From: Deltaproteobacteria bacterium
GTDB taxonomy: Bacteria; Myxococcota_A; UBA9160
NCBI GenBank assembly: GCA_003520425.1
Contig: DOUU01000061.1
Location: forward strand, 2,134 to 7,930
Length of the DNA stretch: 5,797 bases
Direction: 5' to 3'
Part shown: piece after piece, positions 1 to 5,584 of the stretch
Numbering within the stretch: position 1 is the stretch's first letter
Layout of the letters: the number at the start of each line of letters is the position of its first letter
Notes under the pieces: model-generated
Seen by the model: the letters and a program-made list of their open reading frames with translations, nothing else
What the model was told of the DNA's origin: nothing
Database searches by the model: none
Made by a program: the position numbers and the translations under genes

Positions 1-642
1 GAACGGGCGCGCGAGCCGTTTTCGAGCCTGGCGGATCTCGCGCGGCGCGCGGAGTTGCGAAAGACGGAGCTCGACGCGCTGGCCGAGCTTGGAGCGCTTT
101 CGAGCATCGACGCCGCGGTCCGCACGCGCCGCTCGGCGCTCTGGCAGGTGGCGGCGCTCGAGCGAATGCCGGGCTCCCTATTTGCCGGAGTCCCGCCTCC
201 CGAGGAGCCGTCGCCGCTTCCAGAGACCTCGGCCTTCGAAGACACGCTCTCCGACTACCGCACAAGCGGCCTCACCACGGGACCGCAGATCCTCTCTCAC
301 CTGCGCCCCGGGCTGCGGGCGCGCGGCATCCTCGCCGCGGCCGAGCTGCGTGGCCTGCGGGATGGAAGCCTGGTTTGCACGGCGGGCCACGTGATCGTGC
401 GGCAACGGCCCATGTCGGCAAAGGGCTTCTGCTTCCTGACGCTGGAGGACGAAACCGGCATCTCCAATGCCGTCCTCACCCCTGCCGCCTTCGAGCGCTT
501 CCGGGCGCCCCTGCACACCGCTTCGATCGTGGAAATCCGGGGGCCTCTCCAGAGCGTCGAGGGCGTGATCCACGTGCGGGTGCGGGAGCTGCGCCCTCTG
601 GCCGTGCGCGAGGGGCTGCCCCGCTCCCACGACTATCGCTGA
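1..642 (+). CDS. dnaE2: Error-prone DNA polymerase III alpha subunit DnaE2/ImuC, C-terminal part (5' end outside window)
   Basis: Frame 1 is open from the first base to a TGA at 640-642, giving 213 residues of a protein that starts upstream. The family is normally about 1000-1100 residues, so roughly the last fifth is here. Visible parts in order: the end of the helix-hairpin-helix region with the DnaE2-like stretch LAELGAL followed by RRSALWQV; a linker with PLPETSAFEDTLSDYRTSGLTTGP, the usual junction before the OB domain; then an OB-fold domain with VIVRQRPMSAKGFCFLTLED and ETGISNAVLTP, a strong DnaE2 signature; and the end RSHDYR, close to the common SHDFR/H tail. Family knowledge: DnaE2 works with ImuA and ImuB in SOS-induced translesion synthesis and mutagenesis. 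The catalytic PHP and polymerase domains are not in the window, so activity cannot be judged. No imuA or imuB follows downstream. Replicative DnaE1 is less likely because of the short C-terminus and the OB motifs. Confidence 0.93.
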   Translation, partial: ERAREPFSSLADLARRAELRKTELDALAELGALSSIDAAVRTRRSALWQVAALERMPGSLFAGVPPPEEPSPLPETSAFEDTLSDYRTSGLTTGPQILSHLRPGLRARGILAAAELRGLRDGSLVCTAGHVIVRQRPMSAKGFCFLTLEDETGISNAVLTPAAFERFRAPLHTASIVEIRGPLQSVEGVIHVRVRELRPLAVREGLPRSHDYR

Positions 643-659
643 ACGCGCCGATCCACCGT

Positions 660-956
660 TTAGTGCGTGGCATCTGCGCCTGCGTCCTTTTTCCCGAGGA
701 TCTCCCGCACGAGAAGGACGCCGGTCACGATGAAGCCCGCACCGAAGAGGAAGCAAAGGAAGGAGAAGGTTCCGATGAAGAGCCACTTGCCGCCGCCGAG
801 AAAGCGCTGGAGCTGGGACGCCATGAGGACAAACAGCAAGAGATACATTGCCAGTGCGGACGCCCATTCGAGGATCGAGCGCGTGCGTCCCGGCCTGTGG
901 AAGGAGACGGCGAGCCAGCCCAGGACGAGGGCCGCTGCGGCGCCGATCGCGATCAT
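660..956 (-). CDS. Small protein with three membrane segments, family not recognised
   Basis: I do not recognise this gene. From the only ATG (956) it encodes 98 residues. Three hydrophobic segments are clear: residues about 2-19 (IAIGAAAALVLGWLAVSF), 28-49 (ILEWASALAMYLLLFVLMAS) and 57-83 (KWLFIGTFSFLCFLFGAGFI onward), separated by short basic or polar loops (HRPGRTRS and QLQRFLGGG). The tail REILGKKDAGADATH is polar. This is an inner-membrane protein with no visible catalytic motif. The start is uncertain: the reading frame stays open upstream to a GTG at 1058 (132 residues), and the best Shine-Dalgarno, AGGAGG at 977-982, is ideally spaced for a CTG at 971 (103 residues) but 20 nt from the ATG. 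The hydrophobic pattern begins only at the ATG, so the upstream residues (Arg/Pro/Ala-rich) look non-conserved. It converges on dnaE2 with a 17-bp gap and diverges from the malic enzyme gene. The membrane prediction is secure; the function is unknown. Confidence 0.72.
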   Translation of the reverse strand: MIAIGAAAALVLGWLAVSFHRPGRTRSILEWASALAMYLLLFVLMASQLQRFLGGGKWLFIGTFSFLCFLFGAGFIVTGVLLVREILGKKDAGADATH

Positions 957-974
957 CGAGTAGATGCTCAGCTC

Positions 975-982
975 CCCCTCCT
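975..982 (-). promoter_or_regulatory. Strong Shine-Dalgarno for the small membrane protein, pointing to a CTG start
   Basis: The minus strand reads AGGAGGGG here. AGGAGG (977-982) ends 5 nt before an in-frame CTG at 971-969 but 20 nt before the first in-frame ATG (956-954). Either translation starts at CTG, or the match is chance in a GC-rich region and the GTG at 1058 (preceded by GGGGAG at 2-3 nt) is used. Confidence 0.4.
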
Positions 983-1016
983 GGGCCGCTTGGCCGCGCT
1001 CCGCGGGCGCTTTGCA

Positions 1017-1042
1017 ACGAGGCGGTCGGTAGCACGAGGCGG
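1017..1042. repeat. Pair of 9-bp direct repeats in the divergent intergenic region
   Basis: ACGAGGCGG occurs at 1017-1025 and again at 1034-1042, a 17-bp period. The pair lies upstream of the candidate malic enzyme promoter and upstream of the likely start of the membrane protein gene. It could be a tandem operator for a regulator of either gene, or a chance repeat in GC-rich sequence. Confidence 0.35.
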
Positions 1043-1064
1043 CCCCGCGCTTCAACACGCTCCC

Positions 1065-1092
1065 CTGACCGGCGGGCAGCCGATCCTTTATC
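1065..1092 (+). promoter_or_regulatory. Weak candidate sigma-70-type promoter of the malic enzyme gene
   Basis: CTGACC (1065-1070) matches the -35 consensus at 4 of 6 positions and TTTATC (1087-1092) matches the -10 at 3 of 6, with a 16-bp spacer. The TTTATC is the only A/T-rich patch in this stretch and would give a leader of about 30 nt. The match is poor, so this is only a suggestion. Confidence 0.25.
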
Positions 1093-1120
1093 CTCGCCTC
1101 TTTCGCCCTTGCCCCGCAAA

Positions 1121-1126
1121 GAGGAG
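1121..1126 (+). promoter_or_regulatory. Ribosome binding site fixing the malic enzyme start
   Basis: GAGGAG ends 3 nt before ATG 1130. The spacing is a little short, but this is the only good purine-rich site near the beginning of the ACT domain. It supports 1130 over starts further upstream in the same open frame. Confidence 0.6.
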
Positions 1127-1129
1127 CGC

Positions 1130-2515
1130 ATGGCCGACCCGCTGCTTCGTACGCTTCGCTGCCGCAACGACCACCGGCCCGGGGTCCTCGGCCGCCTGGC
1201 CACCGCCCTCGGTGCAGCGGGGGCCAACATCGGGGATATCCGCACCATCCGGGTGGGCCGCGACCACATCGTAAGAGACCTCGACATCCTGGTGGACGAC
1301 GAGGCGGGCCTGCTCAAGACGCTCGACGTCGTGAACCAGCTCGAAGGAGTGGATCTCCTCGAGGTCATCGACGAGGTCCACGAGCTCCACATCGACGGCA
1401 AGCTCGAGGTGCGGGCGACCCACCCCGTGCGGACGCTCCACGACCTGCGTCGCGTCTACACGCCGGGAGTGGCGGAGGTGGTGGAGACGATCCGGCGCCG
1501 CCCCGAGGAGGCCTACGTCTACACCATCCGTGGCAAGACGGTCGCGATCGTCACCAACGGAACCCGGGTGCTTGGACTCGGCAACGTGGGCCCGGTGGCC
1601 GCGCTCCCCGTGATGGAGGGCAAGGCGGCGCTCTTGCATCAGTTCGTCGGCCTCTCGGCGTTCCCGCTCGTGATCGCGGCCCGCGACGCCGAGACCATCG
1701 TGACCACGGTCCAGCAGGTGGCCCAGGGCTTCGGAGCGATCCAGCTCGAGGACATCGAATCCCCGGTGTGTTTCGAGGTCGAGAGGCGGCTCGTCGAGAG
1801 CCTCGAGATGCCGGTCCTCCACGACGACCAGCACGGCACGGCGGTCGCGGTGCTGGCCGCCGCGATGAATGCCGCTGCCCGCGCCGGGCTCGATCTCTCG
1901 CGCGCGCAGGTGGGTGTCATCGGGCTCGGCGCGGCGGGCACGGCGATCGCACGCATGCTCGGCGAGGTGAGCCTGCACCCCATCCTCGGCTTCGATCCCA
2001 ACCCGCAGGCCCAGGAGCGGCTGCGCGCGGTCGGGGGAGAGCCCGTCTCTGACATGGCCGGGCTCATGGCGCGCTCCGACCTCGTGGTGGCGGTGACGGG
2101 ACGGGCGAACCTCATCGCCCCTTCGCTCATCCGAAAGGGCCAGGGCATCTTTGCCCTCACGAATCCGCAGCCCGAGATCACCGTCGAAGATGCGCTCGCC
2201 GCGGGTGCCGCGTTCGCGGGCGATGGCCGCTCGGTGAACAATCTCCTCGGCTTCCCGGGAATCCTGCGCGCAGCGGTGGACTGCCGGGCGCGGCGAATCG
2301 CGCCCTCGATGTACGTGGCCGCGGCGCGCGCCATCCCGGCCTTTGCCCGAGAGGACGAGTTCGTCCCGAGCCCGCTGCGGCCCGAGGTCCACCGCGGCGT
2401 GGCACGTGCCGTCGCGGATGCGGCCCAAAAGGCGGGGGTGGCGCGTCTGCCGGTGCCCACGGACTACCAGCTCGACCTGCCGTTCCAGGCCTTGCGCCGA
2501 GGGGAAGCGCCGTAG
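1130..2515 (+). CDS. NAD-type malic enzyme (oxaloacetate-decarboxylating malate dehydrogenase) with N-terminal ACT domain
   Basis: 461 residues. It should convert malate to pyruvate, CO2 and NAD(P)H in the cytoplasm. Residues about 5-80 form an ACT domain (NDHRPGVLGRLATALGAAGA, then ANIGDI), a small-molecule-sensing fold known on some bacterial malic enzymes. The catalytic domain follows: active-site Tyr110 in VYTPGV; TNGTRVLGLGNVGPVAALPV (142-161); likely catalytic Lys165 in MEGKA; metal ligands in LEDIESP (Glu207, Asp208) and HDDQHGTA (Asp233). The NAD domain has GLGAAG (265-270), and the acidic Asp289 in GFDPN at the end of the second strand suggests NAD rather than NADP (inference). Asn345 (TNPQPEI) and Asn371 (VNNLLGFPG) are the expected malate-contact residues. 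Oddities: a loop present in most bacterial relatives between GRS and VNN is missing, and the usual GID after the MEGKA block reads GLS. ATG 1130 was chosen because GAGGAG lies just upstream and the ACT domain starts right after it; the frame is open further upstream but that part has no family match. The gene converges on transketolase. Confidence 0.93.
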   Translation: MADPLLRTLRCRNDHRPGVLGRLATALGAAGANIGDIRTIRVGRDHIVRDLDILVDDEAGLLKTLDVVNQLEGVDLLEVIDEVHELHIDGKLEVRATHPVRTLHDLRRVYTPGVAEVVETIRRRPEEAYVYTIRGKTVAIVTNGTRVLGLGNVGPVAALPVMEGKAALLHQFVGLSAFPLVIAARDAETIVTTVQQVAQGFGAIQLEDIESPVCFEVERRLVESLEMPVLHDDQHGTAVAVLAAAMNAAARAGLDLSRAQVGVIGLGAAGTAIARMLGEVSLHPILGFDPNPQAQERLRAVGGEPVSDMAGLMARSDLVVAVTGRANLIAPSLIRKGQGIFALTNPQPEITVEDALAAGAAFAGDGRSVNNLLGFPGILRAAVDCRARRIAPSMYVAAARAIPAFAREDEFVPSPLRPEVHRGVARAVADAAQKAGVARLPVPTDYQLDLPFQALRRGEAP

Positions 2516-2531
2516 CGCGCGCCGCGGGCTA
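2513..2531. other. Imperfect 19-bp palindrome joining the stop codons of two convergent genes
   Basis: The sequence runs from the TAG of the malic enzyme (2513-2515) to the complement of the transketolase TAG (2529-2531). TAGC pairs with GCTA, then there is one G-G mismatch, then CGC pairs with GCG around a 3-nt loop. It could act as a small bidirectional 3' hairpin, but there is no T-run on either side, so a true intrinsic terminator is doubtful. Confidence 0.35.
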
Positions 2532-4565
2532 CCCCGCGACCTCTCTTAGGTGCTCCTTCACGCGCGAAGCGAGGCGATCCGGCGTGAACCCGTACTCGAC
2601 GGCCAGCGCGGAGAGCGGCGCCGACGCCCCGAAGCGATCGATCCCGTACAGAAGACCCCTCGCGCCGAGCAGGGGGAGGTAGCTCTTTGCGCACCCCGCC
2701 TCGACCGCGACGACGGGCGTCCCGTCGTCGGGGATGAGCCTCCGGCGATACTCGAGGGGCTGCGCGAGGAGGAGATCGAGACAGGGAACCGAGACCACAC
2801 GCACGTTCACGCCGTCGGCCTGGAGCTTTCCCGCCGCCTCGCAGGCGAGTGAGACCTCGGACCCCGAGGCGAGCAGGATCACCGCGGGCTTCGCACCCGC
2901 GTCAAGCAGGATGTAACCCCCGCGCCAGACGTCGGCGAGCTGAAACGCCGGCGGGCGTTTTAGGGCAGGCAGTTTCTGTCGAGTGAGAGCGAGCAGCACC
3001 GGTCCCCGTGCCCGCTCCACGGCCCACGCCCAGGCGAGGGCCGTCTCCGTGCCGTCGGCGGGCCGGAAGACCGTCGTGTTGGGGATCGCTCGCAGCGCGT
3101 CGAGGTGCTCGATCGGCTGATGGGTCGGACCGTCCTCGCCGAGAAAGATCGAGTCGTGGGTGAGCGCGAAGATCGACGGAAGGCGCATCAGCGCAGCGAG
3201 GCGGAGCGAGGGCCGCATGTAGTCGCTGAAGATGAGAAACGTGCTGCCGAAGGCCAGGAACGTTCCATCGAGGTTGATTCCGTTCGTGATCGCTGTCATC
3301 GCGTGCTCACGAATCCCGAAGTGGAGGTTCCGGCCGATGAACGGATCGACGCCCGCAGCCGCACCGGGACCGATGTCGCCTCCGTCCTCGATGCGGGTCA
3401 GATTCGACTCCGCGAGATCGGCGGAGCCCCCGACCACAAACGGCGCCGCGGCTGCGAGTTTCTGGATCACGGCCTGCGAATGCTGACGCGTGGCCGCGTC
3501 CTTGCCCTGGACGCCGGCAGCGAGAAGGGCGCCGAGATCGGGAGGGAGCTTCCTTTCCCGGGAGGCGTCCCAGGCCGCCGCAAGGCTCGGATAGTCCCTC
3601 CGCCAGCCTGCGAACTCTGCATCGAGGCGCTTTCGCTCCGCCCGCTTGGCCGCGACGCGCTCTGCAAAGTAGGCCCGCACGTCGTCGGGCACGAAGAACT
3701 CGGGCTCGAGGGGCCAGCCGAGCGCCTGCTTGCTGAGGCGCGCCTCTTCCGGACCGAGCGGTGCCCCGTGGGCCTTCGCGGTTCCGGCCTTGTGGGGCGA
3801 GCCGTAGCCGATCGTCGTGCGAAGGATGATGAGCGAGGGGTGCTCGCCCTGTGCGCGCGCCTCGTCGAGTGCGCGCCGCAGACCCTCGATGTCGAGCCCA
3901 TCGCAGTGCTGCACGTGCCAACCCTGCGCCTCGAACCGCTTCTGTACGTCCTCGCCGAAGGAGAGCTTGGTCGAACCATCGATCGTGATGTGATTGTCAT
4001 CGTAGACGTAGATCAGGTTCCCGAGCCGCAGGTGCCCCGCCAGAGATCCGGCCTCTGCAGAGATGCCCTCCATGACATCGCCGTCGCTTACGATCCCATA
4101 CACAAAATGGTTGCCTGGTCCCCTTCCTTCGCGGGAGAAGCGCGACCGCGCCATGCGCCCCGCGAGCGCCATCCCGACGCCGTGCCCAAAGCCCTGGCCG
4201 AGCGGTCCCGTCGTGAGCTCGATCCCGACGGTGTGTCCGTACTCGGGATGGCCCGGGGTGCGCGAGCCGAGCTGGCGGAAGCGCATCAGCTGCTCCAAGG
4301 GAAGGTCGAAGCCGTAGAGATGAAGCAGGGAGTAGAGAAGCATCGAGGCGTGGCCTGCCGAGAGCACGAAGCGGTCTCGCAACGGCCACTGGGGGTCGGA
4401 GGGATCGAAACGCAGGTGCTGGTCCCAGATCTCGAAGGCAGGTCCCGCAAGCGCCATCGGAGTCCCCGGATGGCCGGATTTCGCGCGCTCCACCGCATCC
4501 ACCGCGAGGAAGCGGATCGTGTTCTCGATGCGCGCACGCAGTGCGCCCGCGGGAGCTGCGTTCAT
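2529..4565 (-). CDS. tkt: Transketolase
   Basis: 678 residues, the normal full length. It transfers two-carbon units between sugar phosphates using thiamine diphosphate (ThDP) and a divalent metal, in the cytoplasm, for the non-oxidative pentose phosphate pathway or the Calvin cycle. N-terminal ThDP-binding domain: SGHPGTPM with His32, SAGHASML with His72, GPLGQG (120-125), and the metal/ThDP motif SDGDVMEG (160-167) followed by DDNHITIDG (189-197); His258 (GSPHKAG) and His267 (HGAPLG) are the expected active-site histidines. Pyrimidine-binding domain: the catalytic Glu420 in FGIREHAM, then THDSIFLGEDGPTHQPIEHL with His470 and His482; Arg529 in ALTRQ should bind substrate phosphate. The C-terminal domain runs from about 545 to 678 (VILLASGSEVSLACEA, VEAG). 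All key residues are present. ATG 4565 was chosen because GGAGGA lies directly upstream; the frame is open 17 codons further, without family match. Upstream is the Hsp20 operon on the same strand, separated by 110 bp with a hairpin. No cbb or other pentose phosphate genes are visible beside it. Confidence 0.97.
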   Translation of the reverse strand: MNAAPAGALRARIENTIRFLAVDAVERAKSGHPGTPMALAGPAFEIWDQHLRFDPSDPQWPLRDRFVLSAGHASMLLYSLLHLYGFDLPLEQLMRFRQLGSRTPGHPEYGHTVGIELTTGPLGQGFGHGVGMALAGRMARSRFSREGRGPGNHFVYGIVSDGDVMEGISAEAGSLAGHLRLGNLIYVYDDNHITIDGSTKLSFGEDVQKRFEAQGWHVQHCDGLDIEGLRRALDEARAQGEHPSLIILRTTIGYGSPHKAGTAKAHGAPLGPEEARLSKQALGWPLEPEFFVPDDVRAYFAERVAAKRAERKRLDAEFAGWRRDYPSLAAAWDASRERKLPPDLGALLAAGVQGKDAATRQHSQAVIQKLAAAAPFVVGGSADLAESNLTRIEDGGDIGPGAAAGVDPFIGRNLHFGIREHAMTAITNGINLDGTFLAFGSTFLIFSDYMRPSLRLAALMRLPSIFALTHDSIFLGEDGPTHQPIEHLDALRAIPNTTVFRPADGTETALAWAWAVERARGPVLLALTRQKLPALKRPPAFQLADVWRGGYILLDAGAKPAVILLASGSEVSLACEAAGKLQADGVNVRVVSVPCLDLLLAQPLEYRRRLIPDDGTPVVAVEAGCAKSYLPLLGARGLLYGIDRFGASAPLSALAVEYGFTPDRLASRVKEHLREVAG

Positions 4566-4568
4566 GCG

Positions 4569-4574
4569 TCCTCC
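4569..4574 (-). promoter_or_regulatory. Ribosome binding site fixing the transketolase start
   Basis: The minus strand reads GGAGGA here, ending 3 nt before ATG 4565. It selects this ATG over the open codons further upstream, which overlap the intergenic region. Confidence 0.7.
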
Positions 4575-4602
4575 GTCAGGATGGTGCGGCAAGACGCAGC
4601 GC

Positions 4603-4631
4603 ACGATACCAAGCAAGCGAGAAGACGGGAA
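4603..4631 (-). promoter_or_regulatory. Weak candidate promoter of transketolase
   Basis: On the minus strand, TATCGT (4608-4603) matches the -10 consensus at 4 of 6 positions. TTCCCG (4631-4626) is a poor -35 (3 of 6) with a 17-bp spacer. It lies just after the hairpin that ends the Hsp20 operon and would give a leader of about 30 nt. If it is not a promoter, transketolase would depend on read-through from the Hsp20 genes. Confidence 0.25.
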
Positions 4632-4632
4632 C

Positions 4633-4663
4633 CGGTCCGGGGCGACGGGCCCGCCCCGGACCG
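4633..4663 (-). terminator. 12-bp GC hairpin after the Hsp20 operon, probable terminator
   Basis: CGGTCCGGGGCG (4633-4644) is perfectly complementary to CGCCCCGGACCG (4652-4663), with a 7-nt loop. It begins 12 nt after the stop of the second Hsp20 gene and lies upstream of transketolase. On the minus-strand transcript the stem is followed by GGTTCCCGTCTTCTCGCTTG, which is U-rich in patches but has no clean U-run. It is therefore a strong stem with a weak tail: a likely but possibly leaky intrinsic terminator. Confidence 0.6.
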
Positions 4664-4675
4664 AGGAACGAGAGG

Positions 4676-5095
4676 CTAGCTCGTGATCTCGATCCGCCGG
4701 GGTCGGTGCTGCTCCGCCTTCGGAAGATGAAGCTCGAGCACGCCGTCGCGCATCTTCGCGCTGATCCGGTTCACGTCGATCTGATCGGAGAGCCGGAACT
4801 CCCGGTAGAAGCTCCCGCTTGCATACTCGCTGTATACCGGTGTCCAGCCGGGCTCGGGAACAAATCCGCGCGTCGATTCGATCGAGAGCACCCCGTTCTC
4901 AAGGCGAACCTGAACGTCGCTCGTCTCGACGCCCGGAAGGTCTGCCGTCACAAGGTACTCATCCCCGCGCTCTACGATATCGACGTCTGCACGGAAAACG
5001 GGCCCGCCGCGCGTCGTCTCCCGTTCGATTGCCTGCTTCTCGCGGCTCTTCAGCTCCGGCGTGCTCTCTTGCGTCGTCGTGGAAGGGCTCGTCAT
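4676..5095 (-). CDS. Small heat-shock protein, Hsp20/alpha-crystallin family (polar N-terminus class)
   Basis: 139 residues. sHsps bind unfolding proteins without ATP and hold them for refolding by DnaK/ClpB in the cytoplasm. Residues 1-32 are polar, rich in Ser, Thr, Glu and Lys, with no aromatic residue. The alpha-crystallin domain begins at about 33 (PVFRADVDIVERGDEYLVTA, then DLPGV) and runs to about 129. It contains VRLENGVLSIES, a long beta5-beta6 loop with EPGWTPVYSEY, then SGSFYREFRLSDQIDVNRIS and the signature AKMRDGVL (113-120). The C-terminal tail PRRIEITS carries the I-x-I motif (IEI) used for docking between dimers. ATG 5095 was chosen because AAGGAG sits exactly 6 nt upstream; a TTG five codons earlier overlaps that site and is rejected. 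It is the second gene of a two-gene operon, 28 bp after the other Hsp20. The two proteins share only the domain framework and the HRPRRIE tail, so they are old paralogs rather than a recent duplication. Confidence 0.93.
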   Translation of the reverse strand: MTSPSTTTQESTPELKSREKQAIERETTRGGPVFRADVDIVERGDEYLVTADLPGVETSDVQVRLENGVLSIESTRGFVPEPGWTPVYSEYASGSFYREFRLSDQIDVNRISAKMRDGVLELHLPKAEQHRPRRIEITS

Positions 5096-5101
5096 GGGTT
5101 T

Positions 5102-5107
5102 CTCCTT
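5102..5107 (-). promoter_or_regulatory. Ribosome binding site of the second Hsp20 gene
   Basis: The minus strand reads AAGGAG here, 6 nt before ATG 5095. The spacing is ideal and decides the start. The site lies inside the 28-bp gap between the two Hsp20 genes, which supports translation from one shared mRNA. Confidence 0.8.
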
Positions 5108-5123
5108 CAAGGTTCGCTGGCGC

Positions 5124-5579
5124 CTACTGCGGCTTGACTTCGATCCGGCGAGGTCGATGCGTGGCCGGCTTCGGTAGCTTCACGAGCAGGACACCGTTGC
5201 GGTAGCTCGCTTCGACCTTCTCGGAATCGATTGCCAGGGGCAGCTCTATCGCCCGGCGAAATTGCCCCGCCGCGCGCTCGCGGCGATGCAGGTTCGTCCG
5301 CCCATCGTCGGGGTAGGAGATCTTGCGCTCGCCTCGGATCGTGAGGCGGTTGCCATGCACTGCGAGCTCGATCTCCTCGAGCTTCATGCCCGGCAGCTCC
5401 GCCGTGAGGACGAAGCCGTCGGCAGTCTCATACAGATTGACAGCCGGATACACGCCATGAGAGCTGGCGGGTCTCTCATGACCCGCGCGAGCGAAGAGTT
5501 GGTCGACCTCCCGGCGCAGGTTTTCGAACGCATCCCACGTCTGCGGATGCGCAAATCCGGACCAACTGAGCCGTGCCAT
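5124..5579 (-). CDS. Small heat-shock protein, Hsp20/alpha-crystallin family (canonical class), first gene of operon
   Basis: 151 residues. The N-terminal arm (1-42) has the canonical bacterial pattern of aromatic residues followed by a helix: LSWSGF, then WDAFENLRREVDQLFARAG (15-33). Family knowledge is that this arm drives oligomer assembly and client binding. The alpha-crystallin domain spans about 43-146: YPAVNLYETADGFVLTAELP with GM following, VHGNRLTIRGERK (74-86), a loop with RTNLHRRERAAGQFRRAIEL that includes the G-x-F-R-R pattern, and the signature ASYRNGVL (124-131). It ends HRPRRIEVKPQ, with an I-x-V form of the C-terminal docking motif. ATG 5579 was chosen because GGGAGG lies 7 nt upstream. 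The frame is open upstream to a start at 5717, but that part has no sHsp features and crosses the promoter region. Expression is probably heat- or stress-responsive, because two regulatory candidates (an inverted repeat and an SD-complementary segment) lie directly in front. Confidence 0.95.
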   Translation of the reverse strand: MARLSWSGFAHPQTWDAFENLRREVDQLFARAGHERPASSHGVYPAVNLYETADGFVLTAELPGMKLEEIELAVHGNRLTIRGERKISYPDDGRTNLHRRERAAGQFRRAIELPLAIDSEKVEASYRNGVLLVKLPKPATHRPRRIEVKPQ

Positions 5580-5584
5580 CGAGT

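Noticed and set aside
643..659. Intrinsic terminator between dnaE2 and the membrane protein gene
   Set aside because: Only 17 bp with no stem longer than about 4 bp and no T-run.
848..1129. Upstream extension of the malic enzyme reading frame
   Set aside because: The extra 94 residues are Arg/Pro-rich, overlap the membrane protein gene and precede a good SD with an ATG at the true ACT domain start.
178..1401. 407-codon minus-strand frame crossing dnaE2, the membrane protein and the malic enzyme
   Set aside because: It overlaps three better-supported genes in another frame and has low-complexity Arg/Ser/Pro content.
1088..2428. 446-codon minus-strand frame opposite the malic enzyme
   Set aside because: It is His/Arg/Asp-rich nonsense-like translation opposite a clearly conserved enzyme; a high-GC shadow.
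3105..4679. 524-codon open frame on the plus strand opposite transketolase
   Set aside because: The minus strand encodes a complete transketolase with every catalytic motif. The antisense frame is a shadow of GC-rich codon bias, and its translation has no recognisable domain.
5096..5110. TTG start for the second Hsp20 gene
   Set aside because: Its codons overlap the AAGGAG that is ideally spaced for ATG 5095, so the site must act for that ATG.
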